Positions 41,399-49,607 are shown, counted from the first letter of the stretch. The stretch is DNA of 49,949 bases from Nitrososphaerota archaeon (GCA_003135575.1 PLCG01000110.1:1-49949), one strand, 5' to 3'. Numbers and translations are program-made. Notes: generated by a model not told the origin, from the sequence alone.

Positions 41399-41989
41399 AT
41401 GGAGACCGTTTCCACCGTAGAAAAGCTGAGGCAGGCCCTGGAGTTGGAAGAAGCCTCAGACACGCTCACCGTGATCCCGGCAGAGACATACATCAAGCTG
41501 GCCAACTACGCGCAGAAGCTCCGCGCCCCTGCGGGCTCGGGCAGCGACGATGCCCCCGTGCGATTGGCAAAGAAACAACTTTGGCTGATTGAGGTGATGA
41601 CAAGGCGGCTGCTTCACGTGCGCTTGGCCAAGGCCGAGAAAGAGGAGGCCGCAATGCCCGATGACGACCAGTCGACGCGGTCAGCCAAGAACCTCCTGCC
41701 CGAGGAGCGATACATCAACGACGTGATGCGGCAGCTCGCTAAGAAGGAGGACAGGTTCGTCAAGGCGGTGGTGGACGGGCAGCCGTCGTTCTTCACGCTG
41801 GTCCAGAGGAGGGAGACCCAAAGGATGACGACGGTTAGGATCTCGAAGCGGGTGGGGGAGATAATCGGCGCGGACTTGAAGAGGTACGGTCCCTTCGAGG
41901 TCAACGACGTCGCGAGGCTCCCGGTGGGGAACGCTCAGGTGATGGTGGCCAGCAAGCAGGCCGTTCCTGTCTCGACGGACGATTACTAG
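41399..41989 (+). CDS. GINS complex subunit (Gins51/Sld5-type)
   Basis: 196 residues. A helical A domain (YIKLANYAQKLRA, KKQLWLIEVMTRRLLHVRLAKAE) and LLPEERYINDVMRQLAKKEDRFVKAV precede a C-terminal beta B domain (GPFEVNDVARLPVGNAQVMVASKQA). ALINS order A-B is that of Gins51. The start ATG immediately follows the priS stop (TAGATG), the conserved archaeal PriS-GINS pairing. It links MCM and Cdc45-like GAN at the fork. Its stop overlaps the convergent tfs stop by 4 bp. Confidence 0.88.
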   Translation: METVSTVEKLRQALELEEASDTLTVIPAETYIKLANYAQKLRAPAGSGSDDAPVRLAKKQLWLIEVMTRRLLHVRLAKAEKEEAAMPDDDQSTRSAKNLLPEERYINDVMRQLAKKEDRFVKAVVDGQPSFFTLVQRRETQRMTTVRISKRVGEIIGADLKRYGPFEVNDVARLPVGNAQVMVASKQAVPVSTDDY

Positions 41990-42333
41990 CTATAGCTGCG
42001 CCACGTGTGATTACACTTGAGGCAGCGGTAGAACTGCGTCGGGGGCTCGTCGCCGCTGCGCGTCTGCAAGAACCACCAGTTCGCCTCGTCATGGCCGCAC
42101 TTCGGGCACTCGATCTTGGTAGTCGGGAGCGTAGACAGCTTGCTCTCCTTCTCGCCAACCACTTTAATCGCCGGCAGATCTGACAATTCCTCCTCGGTGC
42201 CTAGCGTCACGGTCCTCCCGGCCTTGTCTGAATAGCCGCAGTTATCGCAGAGGAGGGTGATTGTCGCACCTCCCTTCTCCGCCTTTACTTGCTTGAGCTT
42301 TAGTCGGGTACCACACTTGGGGCAGAACTTCAG
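41986..42333 (-). CDS. tfs: Transcription factor S (TFS), CTG start
   Basis: 115 residues if translated from CTG at 42333; the first ATG/GTG/TTG (42210) would remove the whole N-terminal zinc ribbon. From CTG the protein reads KFCPKCGTRL (C4, C7), LLCDNCGYSD (C29, C32), then the C-terminal ribbon ECPKCG (C76, C79) and YRCLKC (C104, C107). The catalytic acidic tip D95-E96 is in QTRSGDEPPTQF, so cleavage of backtracked RNA should work. The CTG overlaps the rpoL stop as CTGA, so initiation by coupling is likely. Length and domains then match the family exactly. Confidence 0.9.
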   Translation of the reverse strand: MKFCPKCGTRLKLKQVKAEKGGATITLLCDNCGYSDKAGRTVTLGTEEELSDLPAIKVVGEKESKLSTLPTTKIECPKCGHDEANWWFLQTRSGDEPPTQFYRCLKCNHTWRSYS

Positions 42334-42617
42334 TCCGATCCACCACTTGTGGCCTTTGTAACAGCGTCCAGCAACTCACGTAAGCTGACCTGCGCCCTCT
42401 CGAGGCTAGCGAGGAATGCCTTCTCAGGCTTGATCCTCTGGGCACGGACCTTAACGACCAGCTTCTTGATTAGCGGGTGTGGAGGCAGGACTCCCGCGAA
42501 CGTCACGTTCTTCTCGTCGAGCAACTCGTGGTGCACAATCTCTGCGAGGGAGTAATCCTCACCCGTCACTTCGACGGTGAACTCCCTGTCTTCTTTCCGA
42601 GAGACTTGGACGAGCAT
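42330..42617 (-). CDS. rpoL: RNA polymerase subunit L (Rpo11)
   Basis: A 95-residue protein. DYSLAEIVHHELLDEKNVTFAGVLPPHPLIKKLVVKVRAQ is the dimerisation fold of the D/L subunits. The ending EKAFLASLERAQVSLRELLDAV is a helix. It pairs with RpoD to start polymerase assembly. CTTATTAAC on the minus strand about 32 bp upstream is its likely TATA box. tfs overlaps its stop. Confidence 0.93.
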   Translation of the reverse strand: MLVQVSRKEDREFTVEVTGEDYSLAEIVHHELLDEKNVTFAGVLPPHPLIKKLVVKVRAQRIKPEKAFLASLERAQVSLRELLDAVTKATSGGSD

Positions 42618-42692
42618 CAGTTTTCGAAACCGACCCGCTTCGGGTTGTTAATAAGGGAATCGAAATCTGTGAAGACGGCGGGTCATTTTTAC

Positions 42693-43013
42693 CTACCGAG
42701 AGTCCGCGGCAAACTCATGACTGCCCGGAAAATTCGCCGCACGAGGCAATCCTTCTAGAGTGTCGAACAATTCATCGACACTCGTCGAGTGCCTCGCCAA
42801 TTCGATCGCCCTTTCATACGAGCATCCCATCTTGCCACAATCGGAACACGTGATGTAGCTTTCTATCATCGCCCTGTCGCCAGTCCGATTAGCTCGAACC
42901 AACAGGTCCTCAGCGCTTCTCAAGCCCGCTTGTGAGGCCAGCTCAGGAGCCCGTCTCCGTATCCTTTCTCTCAGCGTTTCCGCGAGCTCCCTTTCGTCCA
43001 ATTGGAAATACAC
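42693..43013 (-). CDS. Small hypothetical protein with cysteine cluster
   Basis: 106 residues, GTG start. The first 55 residues are charged helices (LDERELAETLRERIRRRAPEL). YITCSDCGKMGCSYERAIELARHS follows, with three cysteines in C-x2-C-x4-C that could bind a metal. No family is recognised. It sits between csl4 and rpoL on the same strand, where many archaea have no gene. I judge it real because composition is protein-like, but it is only moderately supported. Confidence 0.45.
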   Translation of the reverse strand: MYFQLDERELAETLRERIRRRAPELASQAGLRSAEDLLVRANRTGDRAMIESYITCSDCGKMGCSYERAIELARHSTSVDELFDTLEGLPRAANFPGSHEFAADSR

Positions 43014-43240
43014 GCGCCTCTTTCCCTCATCAAGCGAATGGGACTCGCCCTGAACGCCCTTGGGAGTTCATCCCCTTGCATTGCCCTAGCCGGAACATCA
43101 GTGCCTTTGACTTTATCACATGCTCATAGACAAATGCGCTACTAAAGCGCCCACCTAAGCCATGAAAATCCGGGCCATAGGTTTCATTGGATCTTCTCTG
43201 AAATCTTCCGAGGATGAGCGCTAATCCGAGAAGGAAAACA

Positions 43241-43831
43241 TCACGGTTGGATGTTCGCGGTGCCAAAGTCATCGGCGAACTTGCGTTCTTCGACGTTCCC
43301 GCACTGCTCGCACTGCGCCCTTCCGTCCCCCCGGACCAACACGGCTCCGCAGACGCTGCACATGGCCGCGACGACCCCTAGGTGAGGCTCGTCGATGGAC
43401 AGCTGGTTCATCCCGTTCAACGTGCTGGCGACCTTCGCCCTGACGACGTCGCCCAGCTTGACCATCGTCCGACGCTCTCCCCTGCCTCCGCGCTCGGAGC
43501 GCGTGAAAATCGTACCCGGGAAGCTTGCCAGAGTCTCAACCCCATTCAGGTACCGAATCTTTACGCCGGCTGTGCTGGTCATTGCCGCCTCGACCTGGCC
43601 TAACACGGTGTCCCCCACCGTTGGGGTCCTAGCTACGGCGACCGGGCGCACCGCCACCTCCCTCTTCGAAAGGTCCTTCTCTACACGTCCGGGGAGCGAC
43701 GCCCTGACCGCGTCCCCTTGTTCGTAGGTGTTCTTGCCTGCAAGGAACTCTTCGGGGGATGCCAGGAAGTCCCCAGGGAGGGCGACCGTCGCGGGACCTT
43801 CCTTCTTCTTGATTGTTTCCGGCTTGCTCAT
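43241..43831 (-). CDS. csl4: Exosome RNA-binding subunit Csl4
   Basis: 196 residues. The N-terminal domain has ALPGDFLASPEEFLAGKNTYEQGDAVRASLPGRV, the S1 domain TVGDTVLGQVEAAMTSTAGVKI, then VKLGDVVRAKV. The C-terminal zinc ribbon is CSVCGAVLVRGDGRAQCEQCG. It caps the archaeal exosome and recruits the DnaG subunit. The gene is 1 bp after dph2 in the L10e-Dph2-Csl4 operon. Confidence 0.93.
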   Translation of the reverse strand: MSKPETIKKKEGPATVALPGDFLASPEEFLAGKNTYEQGDAVRASLPGRVEKDLSKREVAVRPVAVARTPTVGDTVLGQVEAAMTSTAGVKIRYLNGVETLASFPGTIFTRSERGGRGERRTMVKLGDVVRAKVASTLNGMNQLSIDEPHLGVVAAMCSVCGAVLVRGDGRAQCEQCGNVEERKFADDFGTANIQP

Positions 43832-43832
43832 C

Positions 43833-44879
43833 TCAACTCGCTACCTGTTTCCTAGGGATTTGGCCGACGGTGAGTTCAATCCACTTCGGCCTATGCAAGA
43901 AGTCCTTCATATCTCTGCCTTCGAGCAGCCCCACAAGGGCGTCTGCCTGTGGGATTGAGAGGACAGGCTTGCTGAACGTGAAGCCGTCGATGGATATGCG
44001 AGGGCACGCCGTCTGGACGAAAGCCTCGATCTGCGTATACTGAGCGAGCCTGTCGGGGGTGATGTCGCGCATCGCGAGCTGGATGACCTTCTTGCCGTTG
44101 GCCTGGAGCCTGTTGGTGATCCACTTGGAACGTCCGACCATCATCTGGCCCTCTTTCAGCCCCGTGATTACGCCGAACACCCGCGCGTCGAGCGCCTTGT
44201 AGACCCCGAGTACCGCCCTCTTCTGCCTCTCCGCCGCTTCCTCCTTCATGTCGCGCATCTCCTCGAGGTACGGGTCGAGGAGGAACGTCGGCTTCCCCGT
44301 CGCCAGCGCCACGCCGACGGCATGGAACTCGCTCTGCCCGAGGTAGCAGAACGCGTCGACCTTCTCGGCGTTGTTGAAGACGGTCGAAAAGTCGCAGCCG
44401 AACGTCTGGCTCGCGAGCAGGAGGCTGTTCTCCCGGCCGAGATACACCTCGAAGCCGGCGCCCTCTAGCTGTTTCTTCACCGGCTCGAGCTCGTCCAGGT
44501 GCTGGCTGAACGTCGCGAGCCCGATCCTCTTGTATTTCGAGAGCAACGGAATCGACTTTTGGACTACTGACTCGAACTTGATGTCGTCCTTGGCATCGAC
44601 CAGATACGTGTAGTCTCCCACGCTCTCCACGGACGCGTTGTGCCCGATGTGAAGGGCGAGGCTAGCCCCAAGCTTCTCCACCTCCTTGTCGACGGTGTCG
44701 CATATCCCAAAGCACGTGTCGCCGACTAGTACGCACTGGACGCCGTACTTCAACTCGACCACCCGCATGAGGTCCATGGTCTGTCTGAGCAGGCCGCCGG
44801 GCGCGTTCAAGATCACCCTAGACGGGTGTTTCTGCTCGATGAGATTGAAAACCCTGTCTGTGTCTATCTTTACTGTCAA
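43833..44879 (-). CDS. dph2: Diphthamide synthase Dph2
   Basis: A 348-residue enzyme. ILNAPGGLLRQTMDLMRVVE starts it. The three [4Fe-4S] cysteines of archaeal Dph2 can be placed at C56 (GDTCFGICD), C162 (QTFGCDF) and C292 (VQTACPRIS). It uses a non-canonical radical SAM reaction to put the aminocarboxypropyl group on the EF2 histidine. The TTG start overlaps the L10e stop as TTGA, so the two are coupled. Confidence 0.92.
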   Translation of the reverse strand: MTVKIDTDRVFNLIEQKHPSRVILNAPGGLLRQTMDLMRVVELKYGVQCVLVGDTCFGICDTVDKEVEKLGASLALHIGHNASVESVGDYTYLVDAKDDIKFESVVQKSIPLLSKYKRIGLATFSQHLDELEPVKKQLEGAGFEVYLGRENSLLLASQTFGCDFSTVFNNAEKVDAFCYLGQSEFHAVGVALATGKPTFLLDPYLEEMRDMKEEAAERQKRAVLGVYKALDARVFGVITGLKEGQMMVGRSKWITNRLQANGKKVIQLAMRDITPDRLAQYTQIEAFVQTACPRISIDGFTFSKPVLSIPQADALVGLLEGRDMKDFLHRPKWIELTVGQIPRKQVAS

Positions 44880-45364
44880 GCAGCCGCTTCCGCTTCCATC
44901 TTCTTCTCGAGTGGCACGACCACTATCTTGGTCAACATGGGGAGCTTGCCGGACGCCGCCTTCATGGCTGCCTTTGCCTTGTCAAGGTGCTCCGCCTTTA
45001 TCGAGAGCTCGATTACCACGGTATCGATGTACACGCGAGCAGCGAGCCCGATTGGTTTCCCGAAGGCCTTGCGCATCCCCTCTTGGAGTCTGTCTGCTCC
45101 TGCCGTGGCGATCATCTTGTTCTCTCTTAAGATTATGTGTGGGTAAGTGAGGACCACGAGCCAGAAGTTCTCCTCTCCGACCAAAGTCACCTTCTTGCTT
45201 GCCGCCACCCTTGCGGCTTCTAGCGCATTATGCCTAATCTGGACCTTTCCCAAAGAGACGAGTTGAACCTTGTAATCGTAATCGTCACGGTGCTTGCCAG
45301 TGGTAAATCTGGCTATCTTTGAGTTCGGCGCGCCTGGGGCGTAGTACTTGGAAGTGTAGGCCAT
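44876..45364 (-). CDS. rpl10e: Ribosomal protein L10e (uL16)
   Basis: 162 residues. SKYYAPGAPNSKIARFTTGKHRDDYDYKVQLVSLGKVQIRHNALEAARVAA is the L10e/uL16 start; YPHIILRENKMIATAGADRLQEGMRKAFGKPIGLAAR is the diagnostic loop. It lies in the P-site/A-site region of the large subunit. It is first in the L10e-Dph2-Csl4 operon and has a short Ala/Glu tail. Confidence 0.93.
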   Translation of the reverse strand: MAYTSKYYAPGAPNSKIARFTTGKHRDDYDYKVQLVSLGKVQIRHNALEAARVAASKKVTLVGEENFWLVVLTYPHIILRENKMIATAGADRLQEGMRKAFGKPIGLAARVYIDTVVIELSIKAEHLDKAKAAMKAASGKLPMLTKIVVVPLEKKMEAEAAA

Positions 45365-45537
45365 CGAAGAGTGTTTTCGATAGTTGCTGCCGTGGATTTT
45401 CTCCTACCTCGATTTTGTCCGGCCTAAAGCACTCCTAATTAAGTTTCGTTCCGCCTTGCTTTGAACGAGCACGAAAACACGCTCATTTTGTGTTCTTGGA
45501 CAAGACTCTAAGTATACCCACGGTTAAAACCAGTTCA

Positions 45538-46156
45538 ATGTCGCAAACGAGTGGCAGGGTTACCAAACTCCTACTTACGGCACTCGTCATCCTAACGCTG
45601 ATCTTCGCGACAACCACGATTTATGAGGCGACAATGGTCAACCCGCCGTTGTCTTCCGCCGTTGTCTTCCGCCGTTGACCAGGTGAGCGGCGACTACGCC
45701 AACCACCTTCTGCTCTTTGGCTCCAGGAATGTGAGCGCAATCGCGAGTCAGTACGAGGGAAACGCGACCGTCCAATTCAAGGGCATCGACATAGGCCTCA
45801 TAGGCAACTACACGGGTACCTCGAGCATTCGGCAGCTTCTTAGCGCCTTACTGGGACCTCTGAGCTACAATTCTAGTGGGCAAGTAAATGAGAATCCGAA
45901 AGGATATTTTTTCATAGCTAATGAAAGCCAACCCACCACACAAGTGTTGACTACGGGAAGCCGGAGCTCGGTAACGGCAGGGGTCATAAACTCGACATTC
46001 GACTTCAGGGGATGGGGCCCTACGGTTGGAAACTTCAACGGAACAGTGTCTGCTCAAACCTATTACGTGCACGGCAGTGGGAATGCTTCGTGGCTGATTT
46101 CAAAGGAAGCTTGGAACATTCTCAGGTTTTGGGCGCAGATTCAGATGACCACCTAG
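45538..46156 (+). pseudogene. Secreted, sequon-rich protein gene frameshifted by a 13-bp tandem duplication
   Basis: From ATG 45538 (about 25 bp after AGTATACC) the frame encodes a basic start and one hydrophobic segment, KLLLTALVILTLIFATT, i.e. a signal peptide or anchor. It then ends at TGA 45676-45678. The remainder continues in another frame to 46156. Removing one copy of the duplicated 13 bp (45645-45670) restores NPPLSSAVDQVSGDYANHLLLFG and an open frame of about 200 residues. The mature part has at least eight N-x-S/T sequons and an NTF2/SnoaL-like look (ANHLLLFGSRNVSAIASQYEGNATV). It could be a pseudogene, a phase-variable gene or an assembly artefact. Confidence 0.75.
45645..45677 (+). 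repeat. 13-bp tandem repeat (2 copies plus 7 bp)
   Basis: The unit GCCGTTGTCTTCC occurs at 45645-45657 and 45658-45670, followed by GCCGTTG. A 13-bp change is not a multiple of three and breaks the reading frame of the secreted protein gene at this point. The repeated ends make loss or gain by slippage easy. Confidence 0.9.
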
Positions 46157-46217
46157 CGACGAAGTTAGCGTTCGACCCGCCAACCCTTAATTAGCGTCGA
46201 GCCTCAGAAACCGCTCT

Positions 46218-47408
46218 TTGCCGTTCCTGGTCCCGCCCGAAAGCATCGACTCGGAATCGCTCATCCTGGTCCTCGCGTTCGGGGCTCCGTCCGTGCTCGA
46301 AGCGCAGTGCGTGTTCCGAGAGCGAGCCAAAGTCTTGCCGCAGTGCGATGACATCGCCGTGGCCAACCTGAACGTGGATCGATTCAGCGGCTACACGGAG
46401 CTGGCGGGGGTGCACAAGGTCGCCCTCCCACTGCCGGCAGTCGACTCCCCCGACTTCACCGATGCCATCACGTTCCCAGACAGGAACTTCAACTTCTCCC
46501 TGAGCCTCTACTGCACTCGGGGCGACCCTGAGGTCGAATACGAGGAGCTTTCAGAAGAGCTCCTTTCGACCATACGCGGGACCGGTCTCAAGAAAGCCAA
46601 CCTGATTCGCTCGCGTTTCGGGCCTGAGATGTACTCCGAGCGGGTGTTGGCGAGGTCGGCGATAGACTTCGTTGCCTTCCCGATGGGAGCGACGTACCAA
46701 TGGGGAGTTACGGTCTTCATCCCAGTGACGGAAGGATTCAAGGAGCGGTCCACAGAGAGGCCGTACATCACCTCCGGTATCTCCCTCTCCTCTCGCCTAG
46801 CGCGCCTGCTCGTCAACATCGCGGGCGTCTCCAAAGGCCAGGTCCTGCTCGACCCGTTCTGCGGGTCTGGAACGATTCTGGGAGAGGCCCTGCTGAAAGG
46901 CGTGGACTGCATCGGGGTCGACAGGAATCATGGTAGCGTCGAGCGGACCAAGAAGAACCTTGCCTGGATTCTTTCCCATGAGAAGCGCGCGGGACAGCAT
47001 ATCCCCTCGTATTCTGTCATCGCAGCCGACGCGACCTATCTGCAAAAGGCCCTTGGCGACAAGATGGTCGACGCGATAGTCTCTGAGCCCATCCTCATGC
47101 CGAGGCTCTCCTCGCCTCCAACCCTCGAGAAGGCGCGTCGCCTCATCAAACACGCAAGCGGAATCTATTCCGACGCCTTGTACGAGATGAGCGCTGTGTT
47201 GCGTCGCGGGGGAAGGATGGTCCTCGTGACCCCGTCGCTAAGGACGATCGAGGGCAAGGACGTCGCGCTGTCATTCGACGACCTGAGCGAGGTCGGGCTG
47301 AGACCTTTCCAGCCGCCCGGCTATCCCTCCTACGAGTATCCCCTCAAGGTGGCACACCAGAGCACCAGATGGATCAGGAGAGCGATATACGTTCTCGAGA
47401 AAGCCTAG
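46218..47408 (+). CDS. THUMP-lacking or divergent Trm11/TrmG10-like RNA methyltransferase
   Basis: 396 residues. The C-terminal Rossmann domain has VLLDPFCGSGTILGEALLKGVDCIGVDRN, the SAM-binding motif I and the acidic strand 2. Motif IV reads VDAIVSEPILMPRLSS, where N2-guanine enzymes usually have DPPY or NPPY. The N-terminal 180 residues are divergent and may include a THUMP-like domain. It probably modifies tRNA guanine (G10 or a similar site). TTG start. It converges with the SPOUT methyltransferase gene by 4 bp. Confidence 0.78.
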   Translation: MPFLVPPESIDSESLILVLAFGAPSVLEAQCVFRERAKVLPQCDDIAVANLNVDRFSGYTELAGVHKVALPLPAVDSPDFTDAITFPDRNFNFSLSLYCTRGDPEVEYEELSEELLSTIRGTGLKKANLIRSRFGPEMYSERVLARSAIDFVAFPMGATYQWGVTVFIPVTEGFKERSTERPYITSGISLSSRLARLLVNIAGVSKGQVLLDPFCGSGTILGEALLKGVDCIGVDRNHGSVERTKKNLAWILSHEKRAGQHIPSYSVIAADATYLQKALGDKMVDAIVSEPILMPRLSSPPTLEKARRLIKHASGIYSDALYEMSAVLRRGGRMVLVTPSLRTIEGKDVALSFDDLSEVGLRPFQPPGYPSYEYPLKVAHQSTRWIRRAIYVLEKA

Positions 47409-48115
47409 GCCTCGGTCCGTTCGATTGCGAGTTCCGCCTTCCGCATGAGCGCGACGAGCAGCCCGAGCTCCTTGGAACTCACCTCTGATTTCAGCGCGAC
47501 CATTCGGGCGACGTGGACGATCCGCTCCGCACTATGGGGCTGCATGCCAGACGCGATTGCCAGTTGGTGCGCGTACCTTGAGAAAACCTCTCGCCTCTTC
47601 CTGGAGGCTCTCGAATCCACCGAAGGGAGCCGCGCGTTCCTCGCTTCCCAAGCTCCTGAGGTCAAGAACAGCAGTATCGCGGCCGAGTGGCTCACGTTGA
47701 GCGTCCTGTAGTCGGTGCGGGTGTCCACTGAGGTCACGAGGTCGCAAAGCGCTAGCTCCTCGTTCGTCAGGCCGGTCGTGTCCCGGCCGAAGACTATGGA
47801 CGCCGATCCTGCACTGACTATTCGCGCGACGGCCTCTTCCGGCTTGATCGCCGTCCTGCTCACGTTCGCCTCTCTCCTCGCTTTAATCGCCGTCGTCGCA
47901 AGCAGAAGGTCGTGGGTCTTCCGCACTTTCGCGAGCGTGACGACCTCGGCATGCTTGAGGATGTCAGCGCCGTGCGACGCGTAGACTGACGCCGCCCGCA
48001 CGTCGCATCTAGGGGCCACCAAGTACAGCCTTTCCAATCCGAAGTTCTTCATCAAGCGGGCTGTGTATCCGAGGTTGACTGGGTATTCAGCTCCGACCAC
48101 TGTGATGCTCAGCAT
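47405..48115 (-). CDS. SPOUT RNA 2'-O-methyltransferase (TrmJ-like)
   Basis: 236 residues from the ATG at 48115. LSITVVGAEYPVNLGYTARLMKNFGLERLYLVAP is the TrmJ/SpoU start, with conserved N in NLGYTARLMKN. ASIVFGRDTTGLTNEEL and DYRTLNVSHSAAILLFL are motifs 2 and 3 of the knotted SAM site. Archaeal TrmJ makes Cm32 in tRNA. A helical C-terminal extension of about 70 residues follows. The longer frame to 48196 would overlap ksgA, so 48115 is preferred. Confidence 0.87.
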   Translation of the reverse strand: MLSITVVGAEYPVNLGYTARLMKNFGLERLYLVAPRCDVRAASVYASHGADILKHAEVVTLAKVRKTHDLLLATTAIKARREANVSRTAIKPEEAVARIVSAGSASIVFGRDTTGLTNEELALCDLVTSVDTRTDYRTLNVSHSAAILLFLTSGAWEARNARLPSVDSRASRKRREVFSRYAHQLAIASGMQPHSAERIVHVARMVALKSEVSSKELGLLVALMRKAELAIERTEA

Positions 48116-48149
48116 CTTACCGAGTTGTTTCAAATCGGGAGTACCTGTC

Positions 48150-48959
48150 TCATCTTTGCGCGTCTCGTGCCCGCTCCGCACGAGAGAGCACTTCAACCAT
48201 CGCGATGACCGACTCTGGACGGAGCGAGTTCACCCTGCATTGGAGATACTCGTGCTGGGAGGAGATGGAAGCTGAAGGTGGCGCCGTAAGCCCAAGACTC
48301 TTGAGCGCGGCCCGCACCGTCCTCCTCTTCTGCGAGAAGATTCTCTTTATCATCGCGTTCTGTTCTCCGCTGAGGGTCCTCCTCCACTTCATTGTCACCA
48401 AGCAGGAGTTCACTCGTGGCGGGGGGTCGAACGAGCTTCTGCTCACGCCGAACACTATCTCGACCTTAGCCGAGGCCTGCGAGATCACGGACACTGCTCT
48501 GTAGGCCGGACTGCTGGGCGGCGCCGTTATCTTCGTTGCGAAGTCGCGCTGCAGCAACACGACCGCCCTGTCGTACCTCCTTCGCGAGAGCCACTCGACG
48601 AAGGCGCTCGACTCCGAATATGGAAGGCTGGAGAGAAGCACGTCGAATTCCGGAGACGACCTGAACGCGTCGTCGTTGTGGAGAACGAGCGATGTCCCCG
48701 CCAGCTCGCTACTGAGCGCCTCGTAGCTTTCCTTGTCGACCTCGTAGGCCTCCAATTCGCGGGTCAGGCCGACTAGCTCCCTTGTGAGTGCGCCCTTCCC
48801 CGTCCCTATCTCGAGGACCTTCTCGCCTGGCCTTATGGCCGCCAGCCCGATCATGGAACTCACCACCGACGGGTCGATGAGATAGTGCTGGCCAAGCGCG
48901 TGTCGTCTTGCACGGCCGTGGCGGTCACTTCTTGACGAAGATGTTAATCCTGGAGGCAC
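48150..48959 (-). CDS. ksgA: 16S rRNA dimethyladenosine transferase KsgA/Dim1
   Basis: About 269 residues from GTG 48959; TTG 48977 is an alternative. LGQHYLIDPSVVSSMIGLAAIRPGEKVLEIGTGKGALTREL is the classic start and motif I. VLLSSLPYSESSAFVEWL is motif IV (usually NLPY, here SLPY). SFDPPPRVNSCLVTM is typical of the C-terminal side. It dimethylates two adenines at the 3' end of 16S rRNA. No start lies between the DUF655 stop and the conserved region, so the gene overlaps DUF655 by at least 35 bp. Confidence 0.9.
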   Translation of the reverse strand: MPPGLTSSSRSDRHGRARRHALGQHYLIDPSVVSSMIGLAAIRPGEKVLEIGTGKGALTRELVGLTRELEAYEVDKESYEALSSELAGTSLVLHNDDAFRSSPEFDVLLSSLPYSESSAFVEWLSRRRYDRAVVLLQRDFATKITAPPSSPAYRAVSVISQASAKVEIVFGVSRSSFDPPPRVNSCLVTMKWRRTLSGEQNAMIKRIFSQKRRTVRAALKSLGLTAPPSASISSQHEYLQCRVNSLRPESVIAMVEVLSRAERARDAQR

Positions 48960-49482
48960 CTGACAACTCTTCCGCAATCCGCTTGGCCACTAGCTTCGCT
49001 GGTTCGCGGAGCCCTACGCGGGCCTGAATGTCGTCGAACGAGGTGAATGGCTGTTTCTCTCTTATCTCGATGATGGTCTTCATGAACGTCTTCCCGATCC
49101 CCGGGATTAGCTCCAGGCCGTGGAGGCGAGGGGTCAGGGGCTGCAGCTCGTTGAAGTAAGCGACATACTTGGCTTCGTTGTTCTTGACGATGATCTCGCA
49201 GACGCTCAAGAGCTGCGCCTTCGCCTCCGCGGTCAGGTCCTCGTAGGCGAGCTTCCCGAACACGCTGAGGATCTTCGCGCGTCCCTCTCTTCCGATTCGG
49301 AGCTTCTCCCCAGTCTCAAAGTCTTGGTTCTCGACCGCGAGCAGCTCGAGGAGGGTGAGCCGTTCTTCCCCCAAAGCCTGGACGATCGGGCCTTCCCTCC
49401 CCTTGATTATCGAGGACTTGCCCCTTGGGATGAAATCCAACATGTAAGCGAATTCCTCATACCTCTTCTCAGCAGGAAGCAT
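48925..49482 (-). CDS. DUF655 family protein (putative RNA-binding, HhH)
   Basis: 185 residues. KRYEEFAYMLDFIPRGKSS at the start and a C-terminal helix-hairpin-helix (LHGLELIPGIGKTFMKTIIEIRE, then FDDIQARVGLREPAKLVAKRI) match archaeal DUF655. It lies between rpoF and ksgA, the standard archaeal order. Nucleic-acid binding is implied by the HhH; the exact role is unknown. Confidence 0.9.
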   Translation of the reverse strand: MLPAEKRYEEFAYMLDFIPRGKSSIIKGREGPIVQALGEERLTLLELLAVENQDFETGEKLRIGREGRAKILSVFGKLAYEDLTAEAKAQLLSVCEIIVKNNEAKYVAYFNELQPLTPRLHGLELIPGIGKTFMKTIIEIREKQPFTSFDDIQARVGLREPAKLVAKRIAEELSGASRINIFVKK

Positions 49483-49607
49483 TTTCCGCTATGGCTCCTC
49501 TTCGGCTCATTCTTGGAGTATGACGGTAAAAAGCGCGTAACAAGAATCAGAGCTAAGGGACATTTGCCTGCTTCGAATCTCGAGAGCCAAATGGCTCCCC
49601 TTGCTAT

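Noticed and set aside
43030..43272. 80-residue minus-strand ORF between csl4 and the cysteine-cluster ORF
   Set aside because: It begins inside csl4, has no recognisable motif, and composition does not favour it over chance.
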